A stretch of 24,829 nucleotides of DNA from JAITWN01 sp964388175 (GCA_964388175.1 CAYLYS010000039.1:1-24829); one strand, 5' to 3'. Shown: positions 14,082-22,203, numbered from the stretch's first letter. The notes: a model not told the origin generated them from the letters alone. Numbers and translations are program-made.

Positions 14082-14324
14082 ATGAGTGGCGAGCAACCGA
14101 ACAACCCCCTGCATGGACTCACGCTGGAGCGTGTCGTCGTGCAACTGGTCGATCATTACGGCTGGGATGGGTTGGCAAGAAAGATCAGTATCAATTGTTT
14201 CAAGAACGATCCATCCGTGAAATCCAGCCTGAATTTTCTGCGTAGAACGCCGTGGGCCAGAGAGCAGGTGGAGAATCTGTATATTGCTACATTCGCGCCG
14301 CGAGGCGAATCCGAAAATGCATGA
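14082..14324 (+). CDS. VF530-family (DUF2132) small protein
   Basis: 80 residues matching VF530/DUF2132 throughout: NNPLHGLTLERVVVQLVDHYGWDGLA, then ISINCFKNDPSVKSSLNFLRRTPWAR and EQVENLYI. The family is a small all-helical fold, annotated as DNA-binding on structural grounds; its biological role is not established. Length is normal. Its stop overlaps the next gene's start (ATGCATGA, 14317-14324), so the two are probably translated together. Confidence 0.92.
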   Translation: MSGEQPNNPLHGLTLERVVVQLVDHYGWDGLARKISINCFKNDPSVKSSLNFLRRTPWAREQVENLYIATFAPRGESENA

Positions 14325-15099
14325 GCCGGCGTTCAGTGGCGGCGCAATGATCCACGATGCTGCCGCTGCCGGTTACCGGCGGCAGGCGGACACTTATGCG
14401 AAAGCTCGTCCGGGCTATCATCCGGAGCTGATCCAGCGTCTCGGCACGGTGCTTCCCCGGGGGGCGATTGTCGAACTGGGCGCCGGAACAGGTATTTTCA
14501 CGCGCCAATTGCTGCAGGCGGGTTATGCCCCGATTGCCGTGGAGCCGGTGGCGGAGATGCGCTCCCGGCTTGCCGCCCGGCTCCCGCGAGTGGACGTCCG
14601 CGATGGCACCGCCGAGAAAACCGGTCTGGAAACCGCTAGCGCCGAGGCGGTGGCCGTCGCTCAGGCTTTTCATTGGTTTTCCTATCAGGCGGCACTTGCC
14701 GAGATTCGCAGAATCCTGCGGCCGGGAGGACTGCTCATCTGCGTCTGGAACGTCAGGGACGAATCAGTCGAGTGGGTACGTCAGTATGAAACCGCCCTGA
14801 ACCGGTACGCGGGTGATACCCCCAGGCACCGTACCATGGCATGGCGCCGGGCAATCGATCGTGATGCTGCGTTCGAGCGGGTGGATGAGTGGGCGATACC
14901 AAACCCCCAGCCAAGCAGCCCCGATGGCGTGGTTGAACGGGCATTATCGACCAGCTTCATCGCCGCCCTTGATCCCGACGCGCAGCGAGGTGTGCTTGAG
15001 CAGGTCCGGGCCATTGTTTCTCCGCTGGGAGACACATTCGAATTTCCGTATCGCTCGGAAATGCAGGTCTGGCGTAAACGCGTCCCGACGGTCGGTTGA
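14317..15099 (+). CDS. Class I SAM-dependent methyltransferase
   Basis: 260 residues with a Methyltransf_11-type core: motif I VELGAGTGIF, the acidic SAM-ribose residue in AVEPVAEM, motif II/III at VAVAQAFHWF and ILRPGGLLICVWN. The N-terminus (AAAAGYRRQADTYAKARPGYHPEL) is typical of this group, which resembles yeast Crg1/trans-aconitate-type enzymes; substrate unknown. ATG 14317, overlapping the preceding stop by 8 bases, is chosen for coupling; ATG 14347 and TTG 14284 are alternatives. The coupling with the VF530-type protein suggests a shared function, not further identifiable. Confidence 0.88.
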   Translation: MHEPAFSGGAMIHDAAAAGYRRQADTYAKARPGYHPELIQRLGTVLPRGAIVELGAGTGIFTRQLLQAGYAPIAVEPVAEMRSRLAARLPRVDVRDGTAEKTGLETASAEAVAVAQAFHWFSYQAALAEIRRILRPGGLLICVWNVRDESVEWVRQYETALNRYAGDTPRHRTMAWRRAIDRDAAFERVDEWAIPNPQPSSPDGVVERALSTSFIAALDPDAQRGVLEQVRAIVSPLGDTFEFPYRSEMQVWRKRVPTVG

Positions 15100-15198
15100 A
15101 TCATGGGTACGGCTCAGTAACAAAAGGCGTTGGCAGTCTCGCATCGTTCGCGCGCCGGCGTCCTGTCACGGCATCGGAGTGATCACCGGAGAAAGATG

Positions 15199-15615
15199 AT
15201 GTTTCTGACCTTGCTGCTGGTTACCCTTGCGTTGGCTTTTGCTGTCTCGGCGATCGTTGCAAAGGCTTTCTCGGCGCCGATAGACAATATTCTCAAACGT
15301 ATCATTGCTGACGCAATCAGTGCCGCCTGGCTCAAGTATCTGAAGTTTGCCATTCTGGTCGTGGGCGTTTCGGCCGGTGTTCGAATCTACGAGCTGGAGA
15401 AATATATTACGCCCCAGCGCTGGGACAAGGAGGCGAAGATTGTCGAGCTTACCAGCGAGCGCTGGGTGCTCGAGCTGTATCGCACCATTATCGAGACCTT
15501 GCAAGGTATTGCCTGGCTGCTGCTGGTGTTCTTTGTGTTTGCGCTTATCGCCTACGTGATGGTGCGCATCTCGGAAATGCGCCAGGGGAAATCCGCAGAA
15601 AACAATGCGGAGTAA
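15199..15615 (+). CDS. Small integral membrane protein, uncharacterised
   Basis: 138 residues with three predicted membrane segments: ~2-22 (LTLLLVTLALAFAVSAIVA), ~47-63 (LKFAILVVGVSAGV) and ~98-121 (GIAWLLLVFFVFALIAYVMV). A soluble, charged loop between the second and third (~65-95, ELEKYITPQRWDKEAKI) probably carries its function. GGAGA (15188-15192) favours ATG 15199; ATG 15196 is too close. No family was recognised. It stands alone between the methyltransferase and the HAD gene. Confidence 0.75.
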   Translation: MFLTLLLVTLALAFAVSAIVAKAFSAPIDNILKRIIADAISAAWLKYLKFAILVVGVSAGVRIYELEKYITPQRWDKEAKIVELTSERWVLELYRTIIETLQGIAWLLLVFFVFALIAYVMVRISEMRQGKSAENNAE

Positions 15616-15683
15616 TCATCTTCTGTTTGCTCATTGTGCCGGGCCGATCGATATGCCCGCGAACGGATCCCCCGATGGGATTC

Positions 15684-15704
15684 CCGGGGTGGCTTGCCCC
15701 CCGG
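15684..15704. repeat. GC-rich hairpin between the membrane protein and HAD genes
   Basis: CCGGGG (15684-15689) pairs with CCCCGG (15699-15704) around a 9-base loop. There is no T-run. It may mark the 3' end of the preceding transcript; weak evidence. Confidence 0.25.
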
Positions 15705-15754
15705 CGCGCTGCTTATGCCCGGCATCGGTCTGAGATTATCGGGAGGAATCCTGG

Positions 15755-16558
15755 ATGACGCTGAATCGCAGAAATTTCCTGCAGCTCGCGGCTGGTAGCG
15801 TTTTAGCCGGCAGCATGCTGCTCAGCGCTTTCCCGGCCGTGTCGCTTGCGGACCGGGCGCGCCGTGCCGGTTTCAGGGCGATTGCCTTCGATGCGTTTCC
15901 GATCTTCGATCCCCGTCCCATCGCCGCCTTGGCCGAAACGCTCTTTCCCGGAAACGGCCCTGCGCTGATGAATGCCTGGCGCGTTCGTCAGTTCGAATAC
16001 CAGTGGCTGCGGGCGCTTTCCGGACAATACGCGGATTTCCTGCAGACGACTCGAGACGGTCTGCTGTTCGCCGCCCATCAGCTGCAACTGGAGATCCCGC
16101 CGGCAAAGGAAGAAGCGTTGATGGTGTCCTGGTCGAATTTGCAGGTCTGGCCCGATGCCGCCGATGGCGCCAAGGTGCTGCACGATGCGGGTCTGCGTCT
16201 GGCCTTGCTGTCGAACATGACCGCCGGCATGCTCACCGCCGGCCTCGAGCGGGCTGGGCTCGAGAGCATGTTCGAAGCGGTCATCAGCACCGATCGGATC
16301 CGATCCTATAAACCCGATCCGCAGGCCTATCGCCTGGGTGTGGAGGTGCTCGGGCTGCGGAAAGAAGAGATATTGTTCGTCGCGTTTGCCGGCTGGGATG
16401 TGGCTGGCGCGAAATGGTTTGGTTATCCGACCTTCTGGCTCAATAGAGCGAGCAGCCTGCAGGAAGTGCTGGGCGTCGAAGCCGATGCCACCGGGTCCGA
16501 TCTGGCAGCATTGGCTGATTTCGTGCTGGCGGAGCAGCATCCGGTCGACCACGCCTGA
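15755..16558 (+). CDS. Tat-exported HAD-superfamily protein, haloacid dehalogenase type II-like
   Basis: 267 residues. The N-terminus NRRNFLQLAAGSVLAGSML is a twin-arginine signal ending near an Ala-x-Ala-like site at ~30, so export to the periplasm is likely. The body resembles L-2-haloacid dehalogenase: nucleophile Asp (AFDAF), substrate Arg (AWRVRQFEYQWL), LLSNMT, Lys in SYKPDPQAY and a final GWDVAGAKWFGYPTFWLNR. However, motif I has Pro-Ile where Gly-Thr is usual, and the FVSSNAWD motif reads FVAFAGWD, losing a Ser and the Asn. Normal dehalogenase activity is therefore doubtful. GGGAGGA precedes ATG 15755. Confidence 0.85.
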   Translation: MTLNRRNFLQLAAGSVLAGSMLLSAFPAVSLADRARRAGFRAIAFDAFPIFDPRPIAALAETLFPGNGPALMNAWRVRQFEYQWLRALSGQYADFLQTTRDGLLFAAHQLQLEIPPAKEEALMVSWSNLQVWPDAADGAKVLHDAGLRLALLSNMTAGMLTAGLERAGLESMFEAVISTDRIRSYKPDPQAYRLGVEVLGLRKEEILFVAFAGWDVAGAKWFGYPTFWLNRASSLQEVLGVEADATGSDLAALADFVLAEQHPVDHA

Positions 16559-16615
16559 CGAGACGCTGCAACTGCAGCGATACCCGGCTATTCGTTCCCC
16601 ATCCTTGCCATGCCG

Positions 16616-18148
16616 TCAGCGCAAGCGTTCCCGGTCCAGTGTTCGGTAGCCGATCGCTTCGCCGAGATGGACGCGTTCGATGCGTGCGGCATCGTCCAGA
16701 TCGGCGATGGTGCGGGCGAGCTTGAGGATGCGGTAGTGACTGCGCGCCGAGAATCCGAAACGGGCCGCTGCCTGTTCGAGCAATGATTCGGCGGCTGCGT
16801 CCAGGGGACAACTGCGTGCTGTCTCGCGCGCCGTCAGCAGATGCGCGGGTTTGCCGTCCCGCTGCAGTTGCCGCTGACGGACGCGGGAAACGCGGGCGCG
16901 CAGCCGGGCGCTGTCGGCAACATCGGTTTGCGCCGTTCGGCTCATCGCCTGGCGCAGCGCCGCATGGGGTACCGGCGGCACTTCGATGTGCATATCGATG
17001 CGATCGAGCAAAGGCCCCGACAGACGGGCGTGATAACGGCCGATCTGATCGGCATTGCAGCGGCAGCGGTCACCGGGAGCGCCGAGATAGCCGCAGGGAC
17101 AGGGGTTCATTGCCGCCAGCAGCTGGAAGCGGGCAGGGAACTCGACCCGGCGGCGGGCACGCGCGATGGTGATGCGGCCCGATTCGAGCGGTTCGCGCAG
17201 CACTTCCAGCGCACGCCGGTCGAACTCGGGCAGTTCGTCGAGAAACAGCACGCCGTGGTGCGCGAGCGAGATCTCCCCGGCCTGCGGTACGCTGCCGCCG
17301 CCGGCCAGGGCGATCGCCGATGCCGTATGGTGCGGCGCGCGGAAAGGGCGTCGGCGCCACTGCGCCGCGTCGAAGCCACCGTGGCCGAGCGAATGGATGA
17401 TGGCGCTTTCGAGTGCTTCTTCATCCGTCATGTCGGGCAGGATGCCGGGGAAGCGCAGGGCGAGACTGGTCTTGCCGGCGCCGGGCGGGCCGATCATGAG
17501 CAGGTTGTGACCGCCCGCCGCCGCCACTTCCAGCGCGCGCTTGGCGTGATGCTGGGCATGGATTTCATTCATGTCCGTGGCCGCACCCGGTGCGCCGGCC
17601 GATGTGGCTGCGACGGTCTGCGGTCGCGGCAGGCTGTCCCGCTCTTCGAGGTGCGCGCATACCGCCAACAGGTGCGCGGCGCTCAGCACCGGCGCATCCG
17701 GCAGCAGCGCCGCTTCGCCGGCGTTCACCGCCGGTACGATCAGGCAACGTTCCGCGCGCCGGGCCGCCATCGCTGCCGGCAGTGCGCCGCGGACCGCGCG
17801 CAGCTCGCCGGTCAGCGCCAGTTCGCCGATGAATTCATGCGCCGCGAGCGCGCGCGGCGCGAGTTGCTGCGATGCGGCGAGAATGCCGAGCGCGATCGCC
17901 AGATCGTAGCGTCCGCCCTCCTTGGGCAGATCGGCCGGTGCGAGATTGATGGTGATGCGGCGCGGCGGGAATTCGAAACCGGCGTTGAGCAGCGCGCCGC
18001 GCACGCGTTCGCGGCTTTCCTTGACGGCGGTTTCCGGCAGTCCGACGATGGTCAGCGCCGGCAGGCCGTTGGCGATGTGGACTTCGACCGTGACCAGCGG
18101 CGCGTCGATGCCGGTCTGGGCGCGGCTGTAGACGATGGCGAGCGACAT
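16616..18148 (-). CDS. comM: YifB/ComM-family Mg-chelatase-like AAA+ ATPase
   Basis: 510 residues. An N-terminal Lon-protease-like fold domain (~1-165, starts SLAIVYSRAQTGIDAPLVTVEVH) is followed by an AAA+ module with Walker A GPPGAGKTSLA, the APHHTAS segment, Walker B VLFLDELPEF and the Cys-containing MNPCPCGYLG, then a C-terminal helical domain ending at GYRTLDRERLR. ComM is a hexameric helicase promoting branch migration during natural transformation; YifB-annotated homologues are widespread, so competence cannot be concluded. ATG 18148 is used because the longer frame to 18484 would overlap ubiK. Convergent with the HAD gene; 57 bp separate them. Confidence 0.95.
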   Translation of the reverse strand: MSLAIVYSRAQTGIDAPLVTVEVHIANGLPALTIVGLPETAVKESRERVRGALLNAGFEFPPRRITINLAPADLPKEGGRYDLAIALGILAASQQLAPRALAAHEFIGELALTGELRAVRGALPAAMAARRAERCLIVPAVNAGEAALLPDAPVLSAAHLLAVCAHLEERDSLPRPQTVAATSAGAPGAATDMNEIHAQHHAKRALEVAAAGGHNLLMIGPPGAGKTSLALRFPGILPDMTDEEALESAIIHSLGHGGFDAAQWRRRPFRAPHHTASAIALAGGGSVPQAGEISLAHHGVLFLDELPEFDRRALEVLREPLESGRITIARARRRVEFPARFQLLAAMNPCPCGYLGAPGDRCRCNADQIGRYHARLSGPLLDRIDMHIEVPPVPHAALRQAMSRTAQTDVADSARLRARVSRVRQRQLQRDGKPAHLLTARETARSCPLDAAAESLLEQAAARFGFSARSHYRILKLARTIADLDDAARIERVHLGEAIGYRTLDRERLR

Positions 18149-18266
18149 GGCATTCTTCCCTGAACGCGGTGTCCTGAATACGGCATCCTGAGCGGCGCCC
18201 GCACGGAACCGTGAGCAGCTCCGTTTGCGGTGATGCCGCCCCGGCCCCTGGCGCACGGGCGGGCGG

Positions 18267-18545
18267 CTAGCCCGCGTTGCCGTCCTGCGGGTTCTTGCGT
18301 GCGAGCAGCGCGGCTTCCAGCTCGGCGACCCTTGCTTCCAGTGCTTCCATTTTTTCGCGCGTGCGCGCGAGCACGCTCTGCTGCACATCGAGCTCTTCGC
18401 GCGTGACCAGATCGAGCTTGGCGAAGGTGCTGCCGAGCATGGCGCGCAGATTCCTGCCCATGTCGTCGCGCAGTTCGCGCGCACCTTCGGGCACCAGCCC
18501 TTCGATGCGTTTGCTCAGGTCTTCGATGATTTTCGGATCGATCAT
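18267..18545 (-). CDS. ubiK: UbiK, ubiquinone biosynthesis accessory factor (BMFP domain)
   Basis: 92 residues: MIDPKIIEDLSKRIEGLVP begins the conserved amphipathic N-terminal part, and a coiled coil follows (~65-82, LARTREKMEALEARVAELEAAL). UbiK (YqiC) forms a trimeric coiled-coil complex with UbiJ and assists aerobic ubiquinone synthesis. ATG 18545 has GAGGA upstream; the longer frame from 18614 adds no conserved residues. It precedes comM on the same strand and diverges from glnK, so its promoter overlaps the glnK control region. Confidence 0.92.
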   Translation of the reverse strand: MIDPKIIEDLSKRIEGLVPEGARELRDDMGRNLRAMLGSTFAKLDLVTREELDVQQSVLARTREKMEALEARVAELEAALLARKNPQDGNAG

Positions 18546-18607
18546 GGTGGGATCCTCTGCTCCTTGTCGGCCGTGCGCCGTTTCCGTCCGTCCGCTGTCG
18601 CTGCGCC

Positions 18608-18654
18608 GTTCCAAAATGGTGCGTGGCTTCCCGCGGCCAGCCTGATGTTGGTGC
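18608..18654 (+). promoter_or_regulatory. Two NtrC-like enhancer sites upstream of glnK
   Basis: GTTCCAAAATGGTGC (18608-18622) matches the NtrC consensus GCACYAWWWTGGTGC at 13 of 15 positions. GCCTGATGTTGGTGC (18640-18654) matches at 11 of 15. Their centres are 32 bp apart, three helical turns, the same spacing as the paired NtrC sites of E. coli glnA. They lie about 130 and 98 bp upstream of the predicted sigma-54 start. Confidence 0.6.
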
Positions 18655-18699
18655 AGTGGCCTTCCGGCCGCGCGCTTCGTTTACGGAAAAATGTTTATA

Positions 18700-18712
18700 A
18701 ATTAAATAATTA
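18700..18712 (+). promoter_or_regulatory. IHF-like site between enhancer and sigma-54 promoter
   Basis: AATTAAATAATTA fits WATCAANNNNTTR except for one base (C to T) and lies in an AT-rich tract between the NtrC sites and the promoter, where DNA bending by IHF would be expected. AT-rich sequence matches this consensus easily. Confidence 0.35.
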
Positions 18713-18718
18713 TTCCCG

Positions 18719-18734
18719 TGGCATGGATGCTGCA
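18719..18734 (+). promoter_or_regulatory. Sigma-54 promoter of glnK-amtB
   Basis: TGGCATGGATGCTGCA keeps the invariant GG (-24) and GC (-12) with exact 10-base spacing; it differs from TGGCACG-N4-TTGCA at two positions. The predicted start is near 18745, giving a ~70-base leader to glnK. Confidence 0.7.
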
Positions 18735-18814
18735 ACGGCCTGCCTGTCCATGGGCCCCTGGGCTGCGTGGCCGGGGCACGTCCAGTTGCATTCTATCCTG
18801 AAGAGGGAAGTGAG

Positions 18815-19153
18815 ATGAAGCTAGTCAGCGCGATTATCAAACCCTTCAAGCTCGACGATGTCAGGGAGGCTTTGTCCGAGATCGGTGTGCAGGGCATCAC
18901 CGTGACCGAGGTCAAGGGCTTCGGGCGACAGAAGGGTCATACCGAGCTTTACCGCGGTGCCGAGTACGTGGTCGATTTCCTGCCCAAGGTCAAGATCGAC
19001 GTCGCCGTCGATGACGGGCTGACCGACCAGGTCATCGATGCCATCAGCAAATCCGCTCAGACGGGGAAGATCGGAGACGGCAAGATCTTCGTGTTCTCAC
19101 TCGAGCAGGCGGTGCGTATCCGTACCGGTGAAACCGGCGTCGATGCGCTCTAG
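18815..19153 (+). CDS. glnK: PII nitrogen signal protein GlnK
   Basis: 112 residues, the full PII length. The T-loop (GRQKGHTELYRGAEYVVDF) carries Tyr51, the uridylylation site, and the C-terminal B and C loops read TGKIGDGKIFVF and RIRTGETG. PII trimers bind ATP/ADP and 2-oxoglutarate and block AmtB under nitrogen excess. Pairing with amtB and the sigma-54/NtrC promoter makes GlnK the better name than GlnB. The ribosome site is GAGGGAAGTGAG upstream of ATG 18815. amtB starts 30 bp downstream. Confidence 0.96.
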   Translation: MKLVSAIIKPFKLDDVREALSEIGVQGITVTEVKGFGRQKGHTELYRGAEYVVDFLPKVKIDVAVDDGLTDQVIDAISKSAQTGKIGDGKIFVFSLEQAVRIRTGETGVDAL

Positions 19154-19183
19154 TTTTCAATATCGTTTGGGAGGATTGATAAG

Positions 19184-20455
19184 GTGGAAGCAATAGAAGC
19201 AGCAAAAGAACTGGGGTATGGGCTGGATACGTTTTATTTCCTGATTTCCGGCGCATTCGTGATGTGGATGGCGGCCGGGTTCACGATGCTGGAAACCGGC
19301 CTGGTCCGTTCCAAGAACACGGTGGACATCCTGACCAAGAACATCGGCCTGTTCGCCATCGCCTGTCTCATGTACATGTTCGTCGGTTACAACATCATGT
19401 ACAGCGGTGGTCTGAACTCGCTGATACCCGGTTTCGGATTCTTCATCGGCACGGACGACAACACCGTCGAGGCGGTACTCGCCGGCGGCGAGGATGCGCC
19501 TTACTACTCGAACCTCGCCGATTTCTTCTTCCAGGTGGTGTTCGTGGCGACGGCGATGTCGATCATCTCGGGCGCGGTGGCCGAGCGCATGAAGCTGTGG
19601 TCGTTCTTCGCCTTCGCAGTGATCCTGACCGCGTTCATTTATCCCATCCAGGGCTATTGGAGCTGGGGCGGCGGTTTCCTCAGCGATCTCGGCTATTCGG
19701 ACTACGCGGGTTCGGGCATCGTCCACATGACGGGTGCGACCGCGGCGCTGGCAGGTGTATTGCTGCTGGGACCACGCAAGGGCAAGTACGGCCCGCAGGG
19801 GCAGGTCAATCCCATACCGGGTGCGAATCTGCCGCTGGCGACGCTCGGCACCTTCATCCTGTGGATGGGCTGGTTCGGCTTCAACGGCGGTTCGGAGCTC
19901 AAGGTCTCTGACGTCGCTTCGGCCAACAATGTCGCGCTGGTGTTCACCAACACCAATCTGGCCGCAGCGGGCGGTGTGGTGGCGGCAATGATCGCCTCGC
20001 GCCTCACCTTCGGCAAGACCGATCTGACCATGGTGCTGAACGGAGCGCTCGCCGGTCTGGTGGCGATTACCGCGGATCCGCTGTCGCCCTCGCCGCTGCT
20101 GGCGTCGATCATCGGCGCCATCGGTGGCGTGATCGTGATCTACTCGATCGTGATGTTCGACAAGCTGCGCATCGACGATCCGGTCGGCGCCATCTCGGTG
20201 CACGGTGTGGTCGGTATCTGGGGCGTGCTTGCGGTCCTGCTGTCGAACGATGAAGCGACGCTGCTGGGTCAGCTGGCGGGTCTCGTTGCCATCTTCCTCT
20301 GGGTGTTCCTCGCCAGCCTCGCGGCGTGGGCGATCATCAAGGGTGTGATGGGTATCCGCGTCAGCGAGGAGCATGAGTATGCCGGCCTCGATCTCGCCGA
20401 CTGTGGTATGGAAGCCTATCCGGAATTCACCGGCAACCAGGCCGTCAAAAAGTAA
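19184..20455 (+). CDS. amtB: Ammonium transporter AmtB
   Basis: 423 residues with eleven hydrophobic helices expected of Amt/MEP channels. Key parts: GFTMLETGLVRSKNTVDILTKN near the start, the Asp and first pore His in SDYAGSGIVHMTG, the second pore His in SVHGVVGIWG, and the C-terminal GlnK-interacting tail (VSEEHEYAGLDLADCGMEAYPEF). It passes ammonium across the inner membrane when nitrogen is scarce. No separate signal peptide is evident; the N-terminus starts directly with a short hydrophilic stretch. GTG 19184 is preceded by GGGAGG with 9-base spacing. It ends at a strong terminator. Confidence 0.96.
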   Translation: MEAIEAAKELGYGLDTFYFLISGAFVMWMAAGFTMLETGLVRSKNTVDILTKNIGLFAIACLMYMFVGYNIMYSGGLNSLIPGFGFFIGTDDNTVEAVLAGGEDAPYYSNLADFFFQVVFVATAMSIISGAVAERMKLWSFFAFAVILTAFIYPIQGYWSWGGGFLSDLGYSDYAGSGIVHMTGATAALAGVLLLGPRKGKYGPQGQVNPIPGANLPLATLGTFILWMGWFGFNGGSELKVSDVASANNVALVFTNTNLAAAGGVVAAMIASRLTFGKTDLTMVLNGALAGLVAITADPLSPSPLLASIIGAIGGVIVIYSIVMFDKLRIDDPVGAISVHGVVGIWGVLAVLLSNDEATLLGQLAGLVAIFLWVFLASLAAWAIIKGVMGIRVSEEHEYAGLDLADCGMEAYPEFTGNQAVKK

Positions 20456-20483
20456 TCCAGGGAGGATTGTACGCAGGCAAGCG

Positions 20484-20513
20484 GCGGGCGCAGGGATGCG
20501 CCCGCTTTTTTTT
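20484..20513 (+). terminator. Intrinsic terminator after amtB
   Basis: GCGGGCGCA (20484-20492) pairs perfectly with TGCGCCCGC (20497-20505) around GGGA and is followed by eight T residues (20506-20513). It lies between convergent amtB and the CDGSH gene. Confidence 0.93.
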
Positions 20514-20515
20514 GC

Positions 20516-20755
20516 CTACAGTGAGGCGTGGGCGCCGTCGCAGAAAGGGCGCTCGGCGGTATGCTTGCAGCCGCAGAGGATGACGGTGGATTGCTTTTCC
20601 AGCGTGAACTCGTGCGGCGTGAAAGCACTGCCCGCATGCGAGCCGTCGCAGAAGGGCTGTTTCGCCGAACGGCCGCAGGCGCACCAGTAATAAGTCCCCG
20701 GGCTCAGGTTCAGGATGTACGGAAATTTCTGTACTACAACGGGCTCTTCGGCCAT
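20516..20755 (-). CDS. CDGSH iron-sulfur domain protein (two-cluster type)
   Basis: 79 residues with two CDGSH motifs: CACGRSAKQPFCDGSH and CGCKHTAERPFCDGAH. Each provides three Cys and one His for a [2Fe-2S] cluster, as in bacterial tandem mitoNEET-like proteins. Small soluble redox or iron-sulfur transfer protein; partner unknown. GAGAGGGGGAAG precedes ATG 20755 on the minus strand. It ends 3 bases beyond the amtB terminator's T-run and diverges from the DUF4124 gene. Confidence 0.93.
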   Translation of the reverse strand: MAEEPVVVQKFPYILNLSPGTYYWCACGRSAKQPFCDGSHAGSAFTPHEFTLEKQSTVILCGCKHTAERPFCDGAHASL

Positions 20756-20894
20756 TGGATGCTTCCCCCTCTCGGATCATAATGTGACGATTGTAGCAAA
20801 GTAGGGGCTGCGGGCTGCGCCGCACTAAGCCGGCGGCGGTCGCGGCCGATACGCTCCCGTATCTCCGCAATGGATCTTCGCCAGGGTGACGTCG

Positions 20895-21338
20895 ATGAAA
20901 AAATATGGATTTCTGCTGGGTGCCGCCGTGATCGGCCTGTGTCTGCCGCTCATGGTGGCGGGTGCTTCGGTCTACAAGTGGACCGACGCCCAGGGTAACA
21001 CCCATTTCAGCGACAGGCCGGATGAGCTGCCCGCCGCCAAGCGCGTCGACGTGGACGTGGTGCCGCCGAGTGCGCCGGCGCCCGCCGCGCCGCCCGCCCG
21101 GGCGGATGGCCCGGGCGCCGCGTCTCAGGACGCCGCGCCCTTGCAGGCGGATGCCGAAGCGCAGCGCGAAATCCGGGAAAAGAACTGCGCTATCGCCCGC
21201 AGCACGCTTGCCCACAACGAGAACATCGACCGCATGTACCGTCTCGGTCCCGACGGCGAGCGCGTCTTCCTCAGCGACGAGGAGCGTGCCCAGGTGCTGC
21301 AGCGCTCACACGCCGACGTCGAAAAATGGTGCGATTGA
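20895..21338 (+). CDS. DUF4124-domain exported protein
   Basis: 147 residues. A signal peptide (MKKYGFLLGAAVIGLCLPLM, cleavage near AGA-SV) leads to a DUF4124 motif (VYKWTDAQGNTHFSDRP). A Pro/Ala linker follows (~60-75), then a charged helical region with CAIARSTLAHNENIDRMYRL and the conserved DGERVFLSDEERAQ end. Two cysteines in the C-terminal part (KNCAI and KWCD) could form a disulfide. Periplasmic, role unknown; common in gammaproteobacteria. ATG 20895 with AGGGTG upstream is preferred over GTG 20886. It ends 1 bp from convergent speE. Confidence 0.86.
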   Translation: MKKYGFLLGAAVIGLCLPLMVAGASVYKWTDAQGNTHFSDRPDELPAAKRVDVDVVPPSAPAPAAPPARADGPGAASQDAAPLQADAEAQREIREKNCAIARSTLAHNENIDRMYRLGPDGERVFLSDEERAQVLQRSHADVEKWCD

Positions 21339-21339
21339 T

Positions 21340-22203
21340 TCAGTTCTGGTCGCCCAGTTCCGTGCGGAAGAATTCCGGCTGCGCCATCGCCGCCTGGTGT
21401 ATGGCCAGATTGTAATATTGCGTCGGGAAGGCCTTGTCGGCGATTTCCTGCTCGCGGATGTTGGTCAGCACCTTGCTCTTGCCCGCCATCGTTGCGCTCC
21501 ACCAGCCGGAAGGATAGACGCACTGCGGGAAATTCAGCGTCAGCATGCTGGAGAAGCCCGCCGCCCGCATTTCCCGCCGCATGCCATTGATGATGTGCAT
21601 GTGCAGCAGCGGTGATTCGCTCTGCTGCACCAGAATGCCGCCCGGGCGCAGGCTGCGCAGACAGTCTTCGAAGAACGGTTTGCGGAACAGGCCCTCGGCC
21701 GGACCCACCGGATCGGTGCTGTCGACGATGATCAGATCGTAGCTTTCCGGCGCCGCGTCCTTCACCCACTTGATGCCGTCGGCGAAGTGCAGTTGCGCGC
21801 GCGGGTCGTCGTTCGAATCGCACAGCTCGGGGAAATAGCGCTCGGCGACGCGGGTCACGCGTTCGTCGATATCGACCTGTACCGCGGTGGTGACCGATTC
21901 ATGCTTGAGCACTTCACGCAGCGTGCCGCAGTCGCCGCCGCCGATGATGAGGACGTCGCGCGGATTGGCGTGCGTGAACAGCGCGGGATGGGAAAGCATC
22001 TCATGATAGAGGAAATTGTCGCGCTGGGTCAGCATGACGCAGCCGTCGATGACCATCAGATGGCCGAAGGTTTCGGTGTCATAGACTTCGATGTGCTGGA
22101 AGGCGCTGCGCTCTTCGTGCAGGCGCGCCTTGATTCTGAGCGAAAAGGCCAGGCCGCTCTTGTCAATGACTTCCGTAAACCAGTTTTCGCTGTTGAGGCT
22201 CAT
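21340..22203 (-). CDS. speE: Spermidine synthase (putrescine aminopropyltransferase)
   Basis: 287 residues, the standard length. It transfers an aminopropyl group from decarboxylated SAM to putrescine. The N-terminal beta-domain (FQHIEVYDTETFGHLMVIDGCVMLTQRDNFLYHEMLSH region) leads to the nucleotide-binding IGGGDCGTLREVLKH, the acidic QVDIDERV, and the catalytic DSTDPVGPAEGLF loop. Its Gly-to-Cys change inside GGGDGG is common in this family. It is divergent from speA, which starts the arginine-to-putrescine route; SpeD and the agmatine-processing enzymes are not in the window. Confidence 0.96.
   Translation of the reverse strand: MSLNSENWFTEVIDKSGLAFSLRIKARLHEERSAFQHIEVYDTETFGHLMVIDGCVMLTQRDNFLYHEMLSHPALFTHANPRDVLIIGGGDCGTLREVLKHESVTTAVQVDIDERVTRVAERYFPELCDSNDDPRAQLHFADGIKWVKDAAPESYDLIIVDSTDPVGPAEGLFRKPFFEDCLRSLRPGGILVQQSESPLLHMHIINGMRREMRAAGFSSMLTLNFPQCVYPSGWWSATMAGKSKVLTNIREQEIADKAFPTQYYNLAIHQAAMAQPEFFRTELGDQN

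Noticed and set aside
16564..16579. CGCTGCA/TGCAGCG inverted repeat as a terminator between the HAD and comM genes
   Set aside because: Loop too short for the full stem and no T-run on either side.
16841..18163. 440-codon plus-strand frame
   Set aside because: Complement of comM without a ribosome site or known domains.
18149..18484. N-terminal extension of comM
   Set aside because: Would overlap ubiK in another frame; homologues start at MSLAIVYSRA.
21340..22203. Gly-to-Cys change in the speE GGGDGG motif as a defect
   Set aside because: The GGGDCG variant is common in proteobacterial spermidine synthases and other catalytic residues are intact.
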